A stretch of DNA of 64,000 nucleotides from an uncultured delta proteobacterium (GTDB taxonomy: Bacteria; Myxococcota_A; UBA9160; JAFDET01), in NCBI GenBank assembly GCA_947259215.1, contig CAMYLJ010000004.1, positions 62,001 through 126,000 of the forward strand. Reading direction: 5' to 3'. The notes beneath the pieces are model-generated. The model saw only the letters and a program-made list of their open reading frames with translations. It was not told the origin of the DNA and made no database searches. Both the position numbers and the translations under genes were made by a program. Within the stretch, counting starts at the first letter, position 1. Every line of letters begins with the position of its first letter. This document shows positions 53,892 through 61,859 of this stretch, piece after piece.

Positions 53892-54908
53892 ATGCCCGCC
53901 GACGTCGCCGTCCGCATCCGCGCTGGATGGCTGGCCCTCGTGCTCGGGGCGGCGATCTGCGCCGGGAAGTTCGGGGCCTACGGGCTCACCGGCTCGAGCG
54001 CCGTCTTCTCGGACGCGATGGAGTCGGTGGTGAACGTGCTGGCCGGCGTGCTGCTGGTCTACAGCCTGCTGGTGGCGGCGCGTCCCGCGGACCGGGACCA
54101 CCCCTACGGCCACGGCAAGGTGGAGTACTTCTCGGCGGGGGTGGAGGGCACGCTGATCGCGGTGGCCGCGCTGCTGATCTTCGTCCAGGCGGGGCGCGAG
54201 CTGGTGCGGGGACCCGAGCTGCGCAACCTGGACCGCGGCATGGCGGCGGTGGGCGCGCTGGCGGCGGTGAACGGGTTCCTGGGGCTGCATCTCATTCGGA
54301 CGGGACGCCGCACGCGATCGCTGGCGCTCGAAGCGGACGGCCGGCACCTGTTGACCGACGTCGCCACCAGCGCGGGCGTCGTGGTGGGACTGGTGGCGGT
54401 GCGCCTCACGGGCTGGCTGGTGCTCGATCCGCTGGTGGCCATCGCGGTGGCGGCGAACATCCTGCGCGAGGGCTGGCGGCTCGTGCGCCGCGCGGTGGGC
54501 GGGCTGATGGACGAGGCGGATCGGGCCATGCTGGCGCAGGCGGTGGCGGCGCTGGAGCACGATCGCCCCGCCTGGTGCATCGACGTGCACGGGCTGCGCG
54601 CGTGGCGCTCCGGCGCCACGGAGCACGCGGACCTGCACATGTCGATCCCCCGCTTCTACGACGCGGACCGCCTGCACGAGATGGATTCGGAGATCCGCGC
54701 TCGCATCCTGGCAGGGCTCGGTGCGAGCGGCGACGTGCTGGTGCACTTCGATCCGTGTCGCCCGCGCCAGTGCGCGGGCTGTGCGCTCGAAGCCTGCGCC
54801 GTGCGCGCCGCCGCCTTCACGCAGCGCGCGCCCCTGAACCTGGCCTTGGCCACCCGCGGCGAGGAGGAGCTCGAGACGGGCCAGCCCGTGCGGGAGTTCG
54901 CGTCGTGA
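53892..54908 (+). CDS. Cation diffusion facilitator transporter with Cys-rich tail motif
   Basis: 338 residues. Six membrane spans carry the CDF signature: GSSAVFSDAMESVVNVLAG in helix 2, DHPYGHGKVEYFSAG after helix 2, and ADGRHLLTDVATSAGV in helix 5 with the His/Asp metal site. The cytoplasmic domain ends with four cysteines, Cys289-X4-Cys294-X2-Cys297-X4-Cys302, which could bind a metal. It exports Zn2+, Fe2+ or similar from the cytosol. It is the first gene of a coupled run and overlaps the hydrolase as GTGA. Confidence 0.92.
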   Translation: MPADVAVRIRAGWLALVLGAAICAGKFGAYGLTGSSAVFSDAMESVVNVLAGVLLVYSLLVAARPADRDHPYGHGKVEYFSAGVEGTLIAVAALLIFVQAGRELVRGPELRNLDRGMAAVGALAAVNGFLGLHLIRTGRRTRSLALEADGRHLLTDVATSAGVVVGLVAVRLTGWLVLDPLVAIAVAANILREGWRLVRRAVGGLMDEADRAMLAQAVAALEHDRPAWCIDVHGLRAWRSGATEHADLHMSIPRFYDADRLHEMDSEIRARILAGLGASGDVLVHFDPCRPRQCAGCALEACAVRAAAFTQRAPLNLALATRGEEELETGQPVREFAS

Positions 54909-55825
54909 GCGCGGCCCCGGCGCTGCGAGCCGACGCCTACGCGCTGGAGTACGCCGATCCGCGCGGCTTCCGGCAGGCGTACACGCGCGAGGGCGCCGGC
55001 GGTGTACCGCTGCTGCTGCTCCACGGCTGGCCCGAGACCCGGCGCATCTGGTGGCGCAACGTCGGCCCGCTGGCGGAGGCCGGCTTCGACGTGATCGCGC
55101 CGGACCTGCGCGGCTTCGGCGACTCGCAGCTCGGCCCCGATGGGATCCACGACACCGTGGCCAGCAGCCTGGACCTGCACGCCCTGGTCCGCGACCGCCT
55201 GGGCCACGATTCCGTGGTGGTGGCGGCGGGCGATTTCGGCGGCACGATCGCCCAGGATCTCTCCCTGCGCTTTCCCGGTTTCGTCGAGCGCATGCTCCTC
55301 TTCAACTGCCCCCTGCGCTACCTCAAGGGGAAGATGGACGGGCTCCGCACGCGTCCGCCGCTGGAGACGGCGGACTACTTCCTGCGCCAGGGCCAGGACG
55401 CCGACGGCCTGGCCGCGGAGCTCGACACTGCGGACCGCCGCCGCCGCTACATCGCCACCTTCTACACTTCGCGCCTCTGGGCCCACCCGGGCGGCTTCAC
55501 GGCCGAGGACGTGGCGTTCCACAGCGAGCCCTTCGCGGACGGCGCGAAGCTGCGCGCGGGCTTCGGCGCCTACGAGTCCGCCTTCTCGGAGAAGGCGCGC
55601 GCGGGCCCGGCGCTCCTGGGGGAGAACCCGACCCACACCCTGATCCTGTTCGGGACCTCGGACCACGTGATCCATCCGGACTTCGATCGCATGGCGGCGG
55701 TCAGCTTCCACGATCACGTGGGCCCGTTCCTGGTCCGGGACGCGGGCCACTTCCTGCAGTGGGAGGCGGCGGAGCTGCTGAACGGAGCGCTGCGCGCCTT
55801 CTGCCGGGATCGGCTGGCCGGATGA
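54905..55825 (+). CDS. Alpha/beta hydrolase, epoxide hydrolase/dehalogenase type
   Basis: 306 residues. LLLLHGWPETRRIWW (HGWP oxyanion motif), DLRGFGDSQ, and an Asp nucleophile at 110 in AAGDFGGTIAQ. The acid lies near FGTSDHVIHP and the His in RDAGHFLQWE. Asp instead of Ser points to epoxide hydrolases, haloalkane or fluoroacetate dehalogenases, so it should form an ester on Asp and hydrolyse it. It is coupled to the CDF gene (GTGA) and the MFS gene (ATGA). Confidence 0.87.
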   Translation: MSAAPALRADAYALEYADPRGFRQAYTREGAGGVPLLLLHGWPETRRIWWRNVGPLAEAGFDVIAPDLRGFGDSQLGPDGIHDTVASSLDLHALVRDRLGHDSVVVAAGDFGGTIAQDLSLRFPGFVERMLLFNCPLRYLKGKMDGLRTRPPLETADYFLRQGQDADGLAAELDTADRRRRYIATFYTSRLWAHPGGFTAEDVAFHSEPFADGAKLRAGFGAYESAFSEKARAGPALLGENPTHTLILFGTSDHVIHPDFDRMAAVSFHDHVGPFLVRDAGHFLQWEAAELLNGALRAFCRDRLAG

Positions 55826-57543
55826 GCGACACGCGCTCGATGCAGCGCCTGATCCACGTCTACTTCGTCTTGAACCTGCTCCAGGGCTACCTGTGGGCCA
55901 TCAACGGTACGGCGTCGCCGTACCTGGCCGAGGAGTTCGGCCTCTCCGAGACGCGGCTGGCGTCGTACTTCGGGATCTTCGCCATCGGGGCGCTGGGGAC
56001 GCTGTCGCTCTCGCGCCTGGCCGATCGCATCGGACGGCGCCGGCTCATGCTGTTGGCCTGCGGCTCGACGCCGGTGCTGGCCCTGGGGAGCTTCTTCGCC
56101 CCCAACGCCTCCAGCTACGCCGCGATCCAGATCGGCATGACCGCGCTCCTGGGCACCCTGTTCGCCGTGGGCGTGGTGGTGATCACCGAGGAGCTGCCCC
56201 TCGAGTGGCGCGCCAAGGGGCAGGGGACCGTCGGCCTCGGCAGCGGGCTCGGCGCCGGCCTGGCGCTGGTCCTGATCGGCGTGGCGACCGGCGTGTTCGG
56301 CTCCTGGCGCTGGCTGTGGGTGCCGGTGGTTCCGGGGATCCTGCTCTTGCCGCTGCTGCGTCGCCTGCTGCCCGAGACCGACCGCTTCCGACTGGCCGAG
56401 GATCTGGGCGAGACCCACGACTCCCAGATGCGCGAGCTCATGCGCTCGCGCTTCCGCCCGCGCGCCCTGGCGGTGCTGTCCGCCGCCTTCCTGGGCAACG
56501 CGGCCAACGTGGCCGCCATGACCTGGGGCATGTACCACCTGATCCACGACCTGGAGCTGGGTCAGGCGACGGCCAGCGGCATCCTGATCATCGGTGGCGG
56601 GATCGCCATCGCGGGCTTCCCGATCGGCGCGCGCCTGTGCGACGCCCTGGGGCGGCGGCGGGTGGGGGCCTGGGGCAGCCTCATCTCCACCATCCTGGCG
56701 CTGGTCTTCTTCCTGGCGCCGCGCGAGACGCCCTACCTGATTCCGCTGCTCGCCCTGACTTTCGGCGTCGGCGGGATGGCGCGTACGGCCAAGATGGTGG
56801 CCTGGCGCGCGTCGGCGACGGAGCTCTTCCCCACCCGCCTGCGCGCGGCCGTGCAGGGCTGGGCGGCCGTGATGGGCGCGGCGTCGGGGATCTTCGCCCA
56901 GTTCAGCACGGCGGCGATGGTCCCGATCACCGGGAGCCTGGTGGAGGCGGCGTCGGTGGTGGTGCTACTCGGGCTGCCCGCGGCGCTGGTCTTCTTGATG
57001 GTGCCGGAGACCGCGGGGATCGAGCTGGAGAGCGCGTCGCTCGAAGAAGAGGCGGCGGTGACCTACGTGGCGCTGGGCTCCAACGTGGGCGACCGCGCCG
57101 CCCAGCTGGACTGGGCCCTGAACGCGCTGTCCGCGACGCCGGGAATCGCCGTCATGAAGACGAGCCCCCTCTACGAGACGGAGCCCATCGGCGGGCCGCC
57201 CCAGGGGTCCTATCTCAACTCCGTGGTGAAGCTGCGCACCACGCTCGCGCCTCGCGCGCTGCTGGAGTCCCTGCTGCGGATCGAGCGCGAGGCGGGGCGC
57301 ACGCGGTCCGACGTGCGCAACGCTCCGCGCAGCCTCGACCTGGACCTCCTGCTCTACGCCGATTGCTGCCTGGACGAGGAGGGGCTGGTCCTCCCCCACC
57401 CGCGCCTCCACGAGCGTCTCTTCGTGCTGGCCCCGCTGCGCGACGTGGCTCCCGGGCTGGTGCATCCGAAGCTCGGCGAGAGCGTCGAGGTGCTGGCGGG
57501 CCGCCTCGCCGGAATCGGCGGCGTGCGGCCCTTCGCCGGCTAG
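55822..57543 (+). CDS. MFS transporter fused in frame to HPPK (FolK)
   Basis: 573 residues in one open frame. Residues 1 to about 405 form a 12-span MFS transporter of the sugar-porter-like type: SRLADRIGRRRLML is the loop 2-3 motif, and VPETAGIELES the usual C-terminal tail. With no stop, the frame continues into a complete 6-hydroxymethyl-dihydropterin pyrophosphokinase: YVALGSNVGDRAAQL, PLYETEPIGG, SYLNSVVKL and RNAPRSLDLDLLLYAD. A GTG at 57058 after GAAGAGG could start HPPK separately (161 residues). It may be a real fusion or two products from one frame. HPPK feeds folate synthesis; no other fol gene is adjacent. Confidence 0.85.
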   Translation: MSDTRSMQRLIHVYFVLNLLQGYLWAINGTASPYLAEEFGLSETRLASYFGIFAIGALGTLSLSRLADRIGRRRLMLLACGSTPVLALGSFFAPNASSYAAIQIGMTALLGTLFAVGVVVITEELPLEWRAKGQGTVGLGSGLGAGLALVLIGVATGVFGSWRWLWVPVVPGILLLPLLRRLLPETDRFRLAEDLGETHDSQMRELMRSRFRPRALAVLSAAFLGNAANVAAMTWGMYHLIHDLELGQATASGILIIGGGIAIAGFPIGARLCDALGRRRVGAWGSLISTILALVFFLAPRETPYLIPLLALTFGVGGMARTAKMVAWRASATELFPTRLRAAVQGWAAVMGAASGIFAQFSTAAMVPITGSLVEAASVVVLLGLPAALVFLMVPETAGIELESASLEEEAAVTYVALGSNVGDRAAQLDWALNALSATPGIAVMKTSPLYETEPIGGPPQGSYLNSVVKLRTTLAPRALLESLLRIEREAGRTRSDVRNAPRSLDLDLLLYADCCLDEEGLVLPHPRLHERLFVLAPLRDVAPGLVHPKLGESVEVLAGRLAGIGGVRPFAG

Positions 57544-57560
57544 CGAGAGGAGGAGCTGCC

Positions 57561-57863
57561 ATGGCGATCGTCGCCGTCAGCATCGCTCCGATCGGTGAGG
57601 GGGCGAGCGTGGGCCGCTATGTGGCGGCGGCGCTCGAGGTCGTGCGCGCCCAGGACCGCGTGCGCCACCGGCTCGACCCCATGTTCACCACCCTGGAGGG
57701 CGAGCTGCCGGAGATCCTGGAGCTGGTGCAGCGGATGCAGGAGGCGGTCTTCGCCGCCGGCGCCGAGCGCGTCTCCACCGTGCTCAAGATCGACGAGCGC
57801 CGCGACAAGACGGTCCGCATGGAGGACAAGGTCCGCGCTGTCGAGGACGAGCTCGATCGCTAG
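57561..57863 (+). CDS. MTH1187/YkoF-family thiamine-binding protein
   Basis: 100 residues, a single ferredoxin-like domain of the DUF77/MTH1187 family: IVAVSIAPIGEGASVGRYVAAALEVV, LDPMFTTLEGELPEILELVQ and STVLKIDERRDK. Relatives bind thiamine or hydroxymethylpyrimidine. AGGAGG lies nine bases before the ATG. It follows the MFS-HPPK gene by 17 bases and may be co-transcribed. It could link to the riboswitch-controlled thiC elsewhere in the window. Confidence 0.88.
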   Translation: MAIVAVSIAPIGEGASVGRYVAAALEVVRAQDRVRHRLDPMFTTLEGELPEILELVQRMQEAVFAAGAERVSTVLKIDERRDKTVRMEDKVRAVEDELDR

Positions 57864-57869
57864 TGCAGC

Positions 57870-57960
57870 GGGGACGTTCCTCGGGATTTGCGTCTGGGGA
57901 CACTCCTGCTCCAGGCCCCCGGAGGTCTGGCACGCGACGGAACTTCCAAGGAACGTCCGC
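57870..57960. repeat. REP-like imperfect long hairpin
   Basis: GGACGTTCCT (57872-57881) and AGGAACGTCC (57949-57958) are perfect ten-base inverted arms, extended by further pairing. They enclose about 67 bases that include GGGGACACTCCTGCTCC and smaller complementary bits such as GTCTGG/CCAG and GCGT/ACGC. It fills the gap behind the thiamine-binding gene. The size and the GGGGAC-xxTCC units resemble REP elements moved by REP-associated Y1 transposases, but no transposase is in the window. A terminator role is also possible. Confidence 0.5.
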
Positions 57961-57971
57961 GGGGTTGCGCG

Positions 57972-58697
57972 CTAGGCCTCGGCGACGGGAATCAGGATGC
58001 GCACGCCGAGGCCGCCGTCGAGTCGGCGCGCGGCCAGGGCAGCGTCGCAGCGCGTCGCCACTCGCCGTACCGCCTCGAGGGCGAGCGCCTGGCCGGCGTT
58101 CAGCGCGGAAGCCGGGTCGAGCAAGGCGTCGGCCGCACCCGCGTCGACGTCGGTCGCGATCAGCTCGATCCCGACGGCGGCGGTGGCGGGCTTCAACCCC
58201 GGCTCGAGCGACAGCCGCAGGCGGCCGCCGCGCTGGCTCTGGTCCACGGCGCAGAGCAGCACGCACAGCAGCAGGAGCTCGATCCGCGCGGGATCGTGCT
58301 CCAGCGGAAAGAACTCGTCGACCAGCTCCACCTCCAGCTCGAAGCTCCGCGACAGGTTCGTGCGCAGGAGCGCCACGATCCCGCGCATCAGGCCCGAGAG
58401 CTCGCCCTCGTCCCGCTGCCCCAGCCGGATCGGGTGGTGGTCGGTCAGGCTCCGCGTGATCCGAATACAGCGATCGAGTTGACTGCGGAGGTCGCCTTCG
58501 CTCTCCGGAAAGGCTGCCAGGCCCGACGCCACGGTGAGTGCGTTGTTCAGGGCGTGGGTGGCGCCACGCGCGAGCCGCCACGAGCACCACAGGTGCGCCA
58601 GCTCCAGCAGCGCCTCTTCGTCCAGCTCCGGCATCCGCGCAGCGTCCCGCATGATTTCCGGGCTCATCGGCTGGACGCGCGGGGTGCCTGAGCGCAC
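57972..58697 (-). CDS. Degenerate histidine-kinase-like protein
   Basis: 241 residues (231 from the ATG at 58667). RGATHALNNALTVASGLA near residue 48 matches the phospho-acceptor H box of histidine kinases, and the segment to about 105 (LDRCIRITRSL) fits a short dimerisation helix pair. The C-terminal half has the outline of a HATPase domain but lacks clear N, G1 and G2 boxes, so ATP binding is doubtful. It has no sensor or membrane domain. It is divergent from the duplicated unknown protein with 58 bases between them. Confidence 0.65.
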   Translation of the reverse strand: MRSGTPRVQPMSPEIMRDAARMPELDEEALLELAHLWCSWRLARGATHALNNALTVASGLAAFPESEGDLRSQLDRCIRITRSLTDHHPIRLGQRDEGELSGLMRGIVALLRTNLSRSFELEVELVDEFFPLEHDPARIELLLLCVLLCAVDQSQRGGRLRLSLEPGLKPATAAVGIELIATDVDAGAADALLDPASALNAGQALALEAVRRVATRCDAALAARRLDGGLGVRILIPVAEA

Positions 58698-58755
58698 GGC
58701 GGGCAGGCGTTTCGCCGACGGAGTAGCATCGCCGCCTTCGGTCGTGGAGAGCCCG

Positions 58756-60057
58756 ATGGCGTCCGAATCCCTGCGTTCCTCCTATGCCGGCGACTTCGAC
58801 CCGGAGCTGCGCCTCGCCGACTTCTCGCGCCAGGCCCTCTGCCATCTGGGCCGCGAGTACCTGCTGATCGGGCATCTCCAGGACCGGGTCGGCCTGCCGC
58901 TCGCCGGCCAGAAGCTCGGCGCGGACGCGATGCTCCAGCTCTCCATCGAAGAGTGGATGGGCGCGAGCCCCATCTACTCCCTGCGCATGCAACGGCTGCT
59001 CGGGTTCGAAGGCGACGACGTCGCGACGGTCTTCAAGAACCTGCAGCTCGACATCGGGGCCCCGCCGCAGTTCATGGACTTCCAGTTCCGCCTCGACCAC
59101 CCCGGGTACGGGGAGTTCTGGCTGCCGCACTGTGGCGCCCTGCTCGACGTCGAGCCCTTCGGCGAGAAGCGCGTCAAGCAGATGTGCCACGACATCGAGG
59201 ATCCCACCTTCGATGCGACCGCGGCCGCGACGAACCCCCGCATGAAGATGCGGCCGATCCACCGCCCGCCGCGGAATCCCGCCGATCGCACCCCGCACTG
59301 TCGTTGGCGCGTCTTCATCGACGAGGAGAGTGCTCCCTACCCGCAGCACCCGAACCTCCCGATCCTGCGGGCGACGGAGCTCGCGAAGCGTGCGATCGAG
59401 CTGCCGGAAGCAGACCGCGAGCCGGGTGGCTGGCCCGACTACTCGGGCCCCTTCGATCCCGGCTTCCAGCTCGAGGACCTCTCCCACCGGGCGCTCGTCG
59501 CGGTCGGCCAGGAGGTGGCCGTCCAGACCCATCTGTTGGCACGGTCCTTCATGCACTGCATCGCACAGCGCGAGGGCGACGAGGTGGCGGCGGAGCTGGG
59601 CCGGCGCCAATGGACCGGAATCGCCGCCCTCGCCGCACACCGGCTCACCCGGGCGCTGGCGATCGAGGGGGACGGAATCGACGCGATCGCGAAGGTCTTC
59701 CAGGTCCACCCGCACTTCCAGCCCCGCAGCTACGTCGACCTGCGGGTCGAGGTGACCGGCTCCGACTCTGCCCGGATCTCGCTCGGCGACTGCCCGGCGC
59801 TGGCGGAGGGCGACGGCTACTCCTGGCTCGCGGGCCTCGGCGTCGCGCCCCACCCGGCCCTCGACGCGATCGCGGGAGCGGTGAACTCCCGCGCGCGCTG
59901 CCACCCCGTCGACGCCCGCGGGCCGGCTCGGCTCGCCTGGGACGTGATCCTCGACCGCGCCTCCGCTCCCCAGGACGAACCCCCGGAGCTCGCGCTGGCG
60001 CGCATCAGCCGTGGCGCCGCGTTCGAGCTCGAGCAGCGCCGCCCGCTGCGGTCCTAG
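58756..60057 (+). CDS. Internally duplicated protein of unknown family
   Basis: 433 residues, no recognised domain. Two halves repeat each other: YAGDFDPELRLADFSRQAL (from about residue 10) against YSGPFDPGFQLEDLSHRAL (from about 229), EEWMGASPIYSLRMQRLLGFEGDDVATVF against RQWTGIAALAAHRLTRALAIEGDGIDAIA, and RWRVFID against AWDVILD. The first half keeps His125-Cys126 and a later CHDIEDPTFD and HRPPR, possibly a metal or cofactor site, which the second half mostly lacks. GGAGAG precedes the ATG. It is soluble by appearance. Its stop shares CTAG with the aldo/keto reductase. Confidence 0.75.
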   Translation: MASESLRSSYAGDFDPELRLADFSRQALCHLGREYLLIGHLQDRVGLPLAGQKLGADAMLQLSIEEWMGASPIYSLRMQRLLGFEGDDVATVFKNLQLDIGAPPQFMDFQFRLDHPGYGEFWLPHCGALLDVEPFGEKRVKQMCHDIEDPTFDATAAATNPRMKMRPIHRPPRNPADRTPHCRWRVFIDEESAPYPQHPNLPILRATELAKRAIELPEADREPGGWPDYSGPFDPGFQLEDLSHRALVAVGQEVAVQTHLLARSFMHCIAQREGDEVAAELGRRQWTGIAALAAHRLTRALAIEGDGIDAIAKVFQVHPHFQPRSYVDLRVEVTGSDSARISLGDCPALAEGDGYSWLAGLGVAPHPALDAIAGAVNSRARCHPVDARGPARLAWDVILDRASAPQDEPPELALARISRGAAFELEQRRPLRS

Positions 60058-61070
60058 ACCCGGCTCGCCGGCCGGTAGAGGGCCGCCGGGCCCAGCCCGC
60101 GGACCGCGTGGGGCTGGTAGGGCGCCTCGAGACGCTCGATCTCCTCGCCGGAGAGCTCGACCTCCACCGCTGCGATCGCGTCGTCGAGATGGCCGAGCTT
60201 CGTGGCGCCGACGATCGGGGCAGCGACGCCCGGCTTCGACAGCAGCCAGGCGAGTGCGATCTGCGCCGGCGGGAGACCTCGCTCCTTGGCGACGGCCTGG
60301 ACCACCTCCACCACGTCCCAGTCGGAGTCCGAGTCGTACAGGAAGTCGGTGAGCCCGTCGGTCTCCTGGCGCGTCGAGCCTTCCTTCTTCCGGAGCGCCG
60401 GGCGCGAGCCGGCGAGGACGCCGCGTGCGAGCGGGGACCACGGGATCACGGCCATCTCCTCGGTCTCGCAGAGCGGCATCATTTCGCGCTCTTCTTCGCG
60501 GTAGACGAGGTTGTAGTGGTTTTGCATGCTCGCGAAGCGTTCCAGGCCGAGCCGATCGGAGATGCCGAGGGCCGTTGCCAGCTCCCAGGCGTAGGCGGAG
60601 CTCATGCCGATGTGCCGGACCTTGCCCTGCCGCACGAGGTCGTCCAGGGCGCGCAGGGTCTCCTCCATCGGGGTCTTGGGGTCGAGCCGATGCAGCTGGT
60701 ACAGGTCGATGGTCTCGACGCCGAGCCGGCGCAGGCTCGCCTCGCAGGCCTGCTGGACGTGCTTGCGCGAGAGGCCGCCCATGTTGGGTCGGTCGTTGGC
60801 GGGAAAGAACACCTTGGTGGCGATCACGCACTCGTCGAGGTCGCCGATCTCGCGCACGAGCTTTCCGGTCACCTCCTCGGAGACGCCGAGGGAGTACATG
60901 TCGGAGGTGTCGAAGAAGTTGATGCCGGCCTCGATGGCGCGCTCGAAGAAGGGCCGCGACTGCGCCTCGTCGAGGACCCAGGGGCGCCACTCGGGGGTCC
61001 CGTAGCTCATGCACCCGAGGCAGATCCGCGAAACCCGCATGCCCGTGCGGCCCAGGATCGTCGTCTTCAT
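60054..61070 (-). CDS. Aldo/keto reductase
   Basis: 338 residues, TIM barrel. The catalytic tetrad is visible: Asp and Tyr in FFDTSDMYSLGVSEE, Lys in VIATKVFF and His in LYQLHRLD. IPWSPLARGVLAG and the late PIVGATKLGHLDDAI fit the NADPH site. It is closest to the YajO/IolS-like group that reduces aldehydes. It lies downstream of the PadR gene in the same direction, with a strong hairpin between them. Confidence 0.93.
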   Translation of the reverse strand: MKTTILGRTGMRVSRICLGCMSYGTPEWRPWVLDEAQSRPFFERAIEAGINFFDTSDMYSLGVSEEVTGKLVREIGDLDECVIATKVFFPANDRPNMGGLSRKHVQQACEASLRRLGVETIDLYQLHRLDPKTPMEETLRALDDLVRQGKVRHIGMSSAYAWELATALGISDRLGLERFASMQNHYNLVYREEEREMMPLCETEEMAVIPWSPLARGVLAGSRPALRKKEGSTRQETDGLTDFLYDSDSDWDVVEVVQAVAKERGLPPAQIALAWLLSKPGVAAPIVGATKLGHLDDAIAAVEVELSGEEIERLEAPYQPHAVRGLGPAALYRPASRV

Positions 61071-61131
61071 GCCGGCATCTCCTGTCGATTCAGTTCCGAA
61101 GCTAGCCCAGGGTCACAGCCCGCAGATGAGA

Positions 61132-61162
61132 CGCGACCCCGAGCACCGTGCTCGGGGTCGCG
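61132..61162 (-). terminator. Strong hairpin between padR-type gene and aldo/keto reductase
   Basis: A perfect 14-pair stem (CGCGACCCCGAGCA with TGCTCGGGGTCGCG) around a three-base loop, 44 bases past the PadR stop. It is the most stable simple hairpin in the window. The flanking T content is low, so the ending may depend on Rho or the element may act on mRNA stability. Confidence 0.65.
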
Positions 61163-61205
61163 AAGGGGGCGATACCGGTGGCGGGTCGGTTCGTCGTCTC
61201 GCCCC

Positions 61206-61766
61206 CTAGACCGGGTCCTCCGCGTCGTCGTCGCGGTGGGCGATGCGCTGCTGGAGACGCGCGCGCAGCTCTTCCAGCAGCTCGATCCGCAGCTCCAGCT
61301 GGGCCACGCCCGACTCGCGCATGAAGCGCACGACGAACGTGGAGAAGGCCCTGGGGTTGGCGAGGTCCGCGCGCAGCTGGTCGAGCGAGGCGCGGCACTG
61401 CTCCAGCTCCTTGTCCACCCAGCCGGTGGCTTCGGGGAAGTCCTCGTCGGTGGCGAAGAGCAGCTTCAGGTAGAGCGGGTTCTTGACGCTGAAGCCGCCG
61501 TCGGGCGGCACGCGCCGCCAGTGCGCCAGCTCCTCCCGGCCGGGGTCGGTGATGGCGTAGACCTTGCGATCGGGCCGGCCCTCGCCGGTGGCTTCGCGCC
61601 GGTGCGCCACCAGGCCTTCCTCTTCCAGCTTGCGCAGGCTCGGATAGATGGCGGCCAGCTTGACCGGCCAGAAGCTGGAGATGCCCTCCTCGAGCACGCG
61701 CTTGAGCTGGTAGCCGTGCATCTCGCTGTGGTTCAGGATTCCGAGGATGGCGTGGCGCAGGGACAT
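61206..61766 (-). CDS. PadR-family transcriptional regulator
   Basis: 186 residues. The N-terminal winged helix SLRHAILGILNHSEMHGYQLKRVLEEG and AAIYPSLRKLEEEGLV, with KVYAITDPGREELAHW, is typical of PadR (subfamily with the VirR-like C-terminal helices). It senses small hydrophobic or phenolic compounds in known cases. It is divergent from cysH across a 93-base spacer with direct repeats and a TATAAT, and likely controls itself, cysH, or both. Confidence 0.92.
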   Translation of the reverse strand: MSLRHAILGILNHSEMHGYQLKRVLEEGISSFWPVKLAAIYPSLRKLEEEGLVAHRREATGEGRPDRKVYAITDPGREELAHWRRVPPDGGFSVKNPLYLKLLFATDEDFPEATGWVDKELEQCRASLDQLRADLANPRAFSTFVVRFMRESGVAQLELRIELLEELRARLQQRIAHRDDDAEDPV

Positions 61767-61778
61767 TCGAAGCTCGAC

Positions 61779-61803
61779 TATGAGCGTTTATAATATGAGC
61801 GTT
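61779..61803. promoter_or_regulatory. Direct-repeat operator candidate between padR and cysH
   Basis: TATGAGCGTT occurs twice, at 61779-61788 and 61794-61803, 15 bases apart, with TATAAT (61789-61794) between them on the plus strand and TATTAT on the minus strand. The AT-rich patch stands out in the GC-rich context and lies between divergent genes. It is a likely shared promoter with PadR binding sites. Confidence 0.55.
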
Positions 61804-61859
61804 CCCACCAGGTCAACCCGGCGCTGCGCTACGCTTCGGGGCTGCCAGGAGCCCGCGTC

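Noticed and set aside
57784-61014. Long minus-strand frame (1076 codons) opposite the duplicated protein
   Set aside because: Composition is that of a high-GC shadow. The sense-strand genes have ribosome sites, conserved motifs and sensible lengths.
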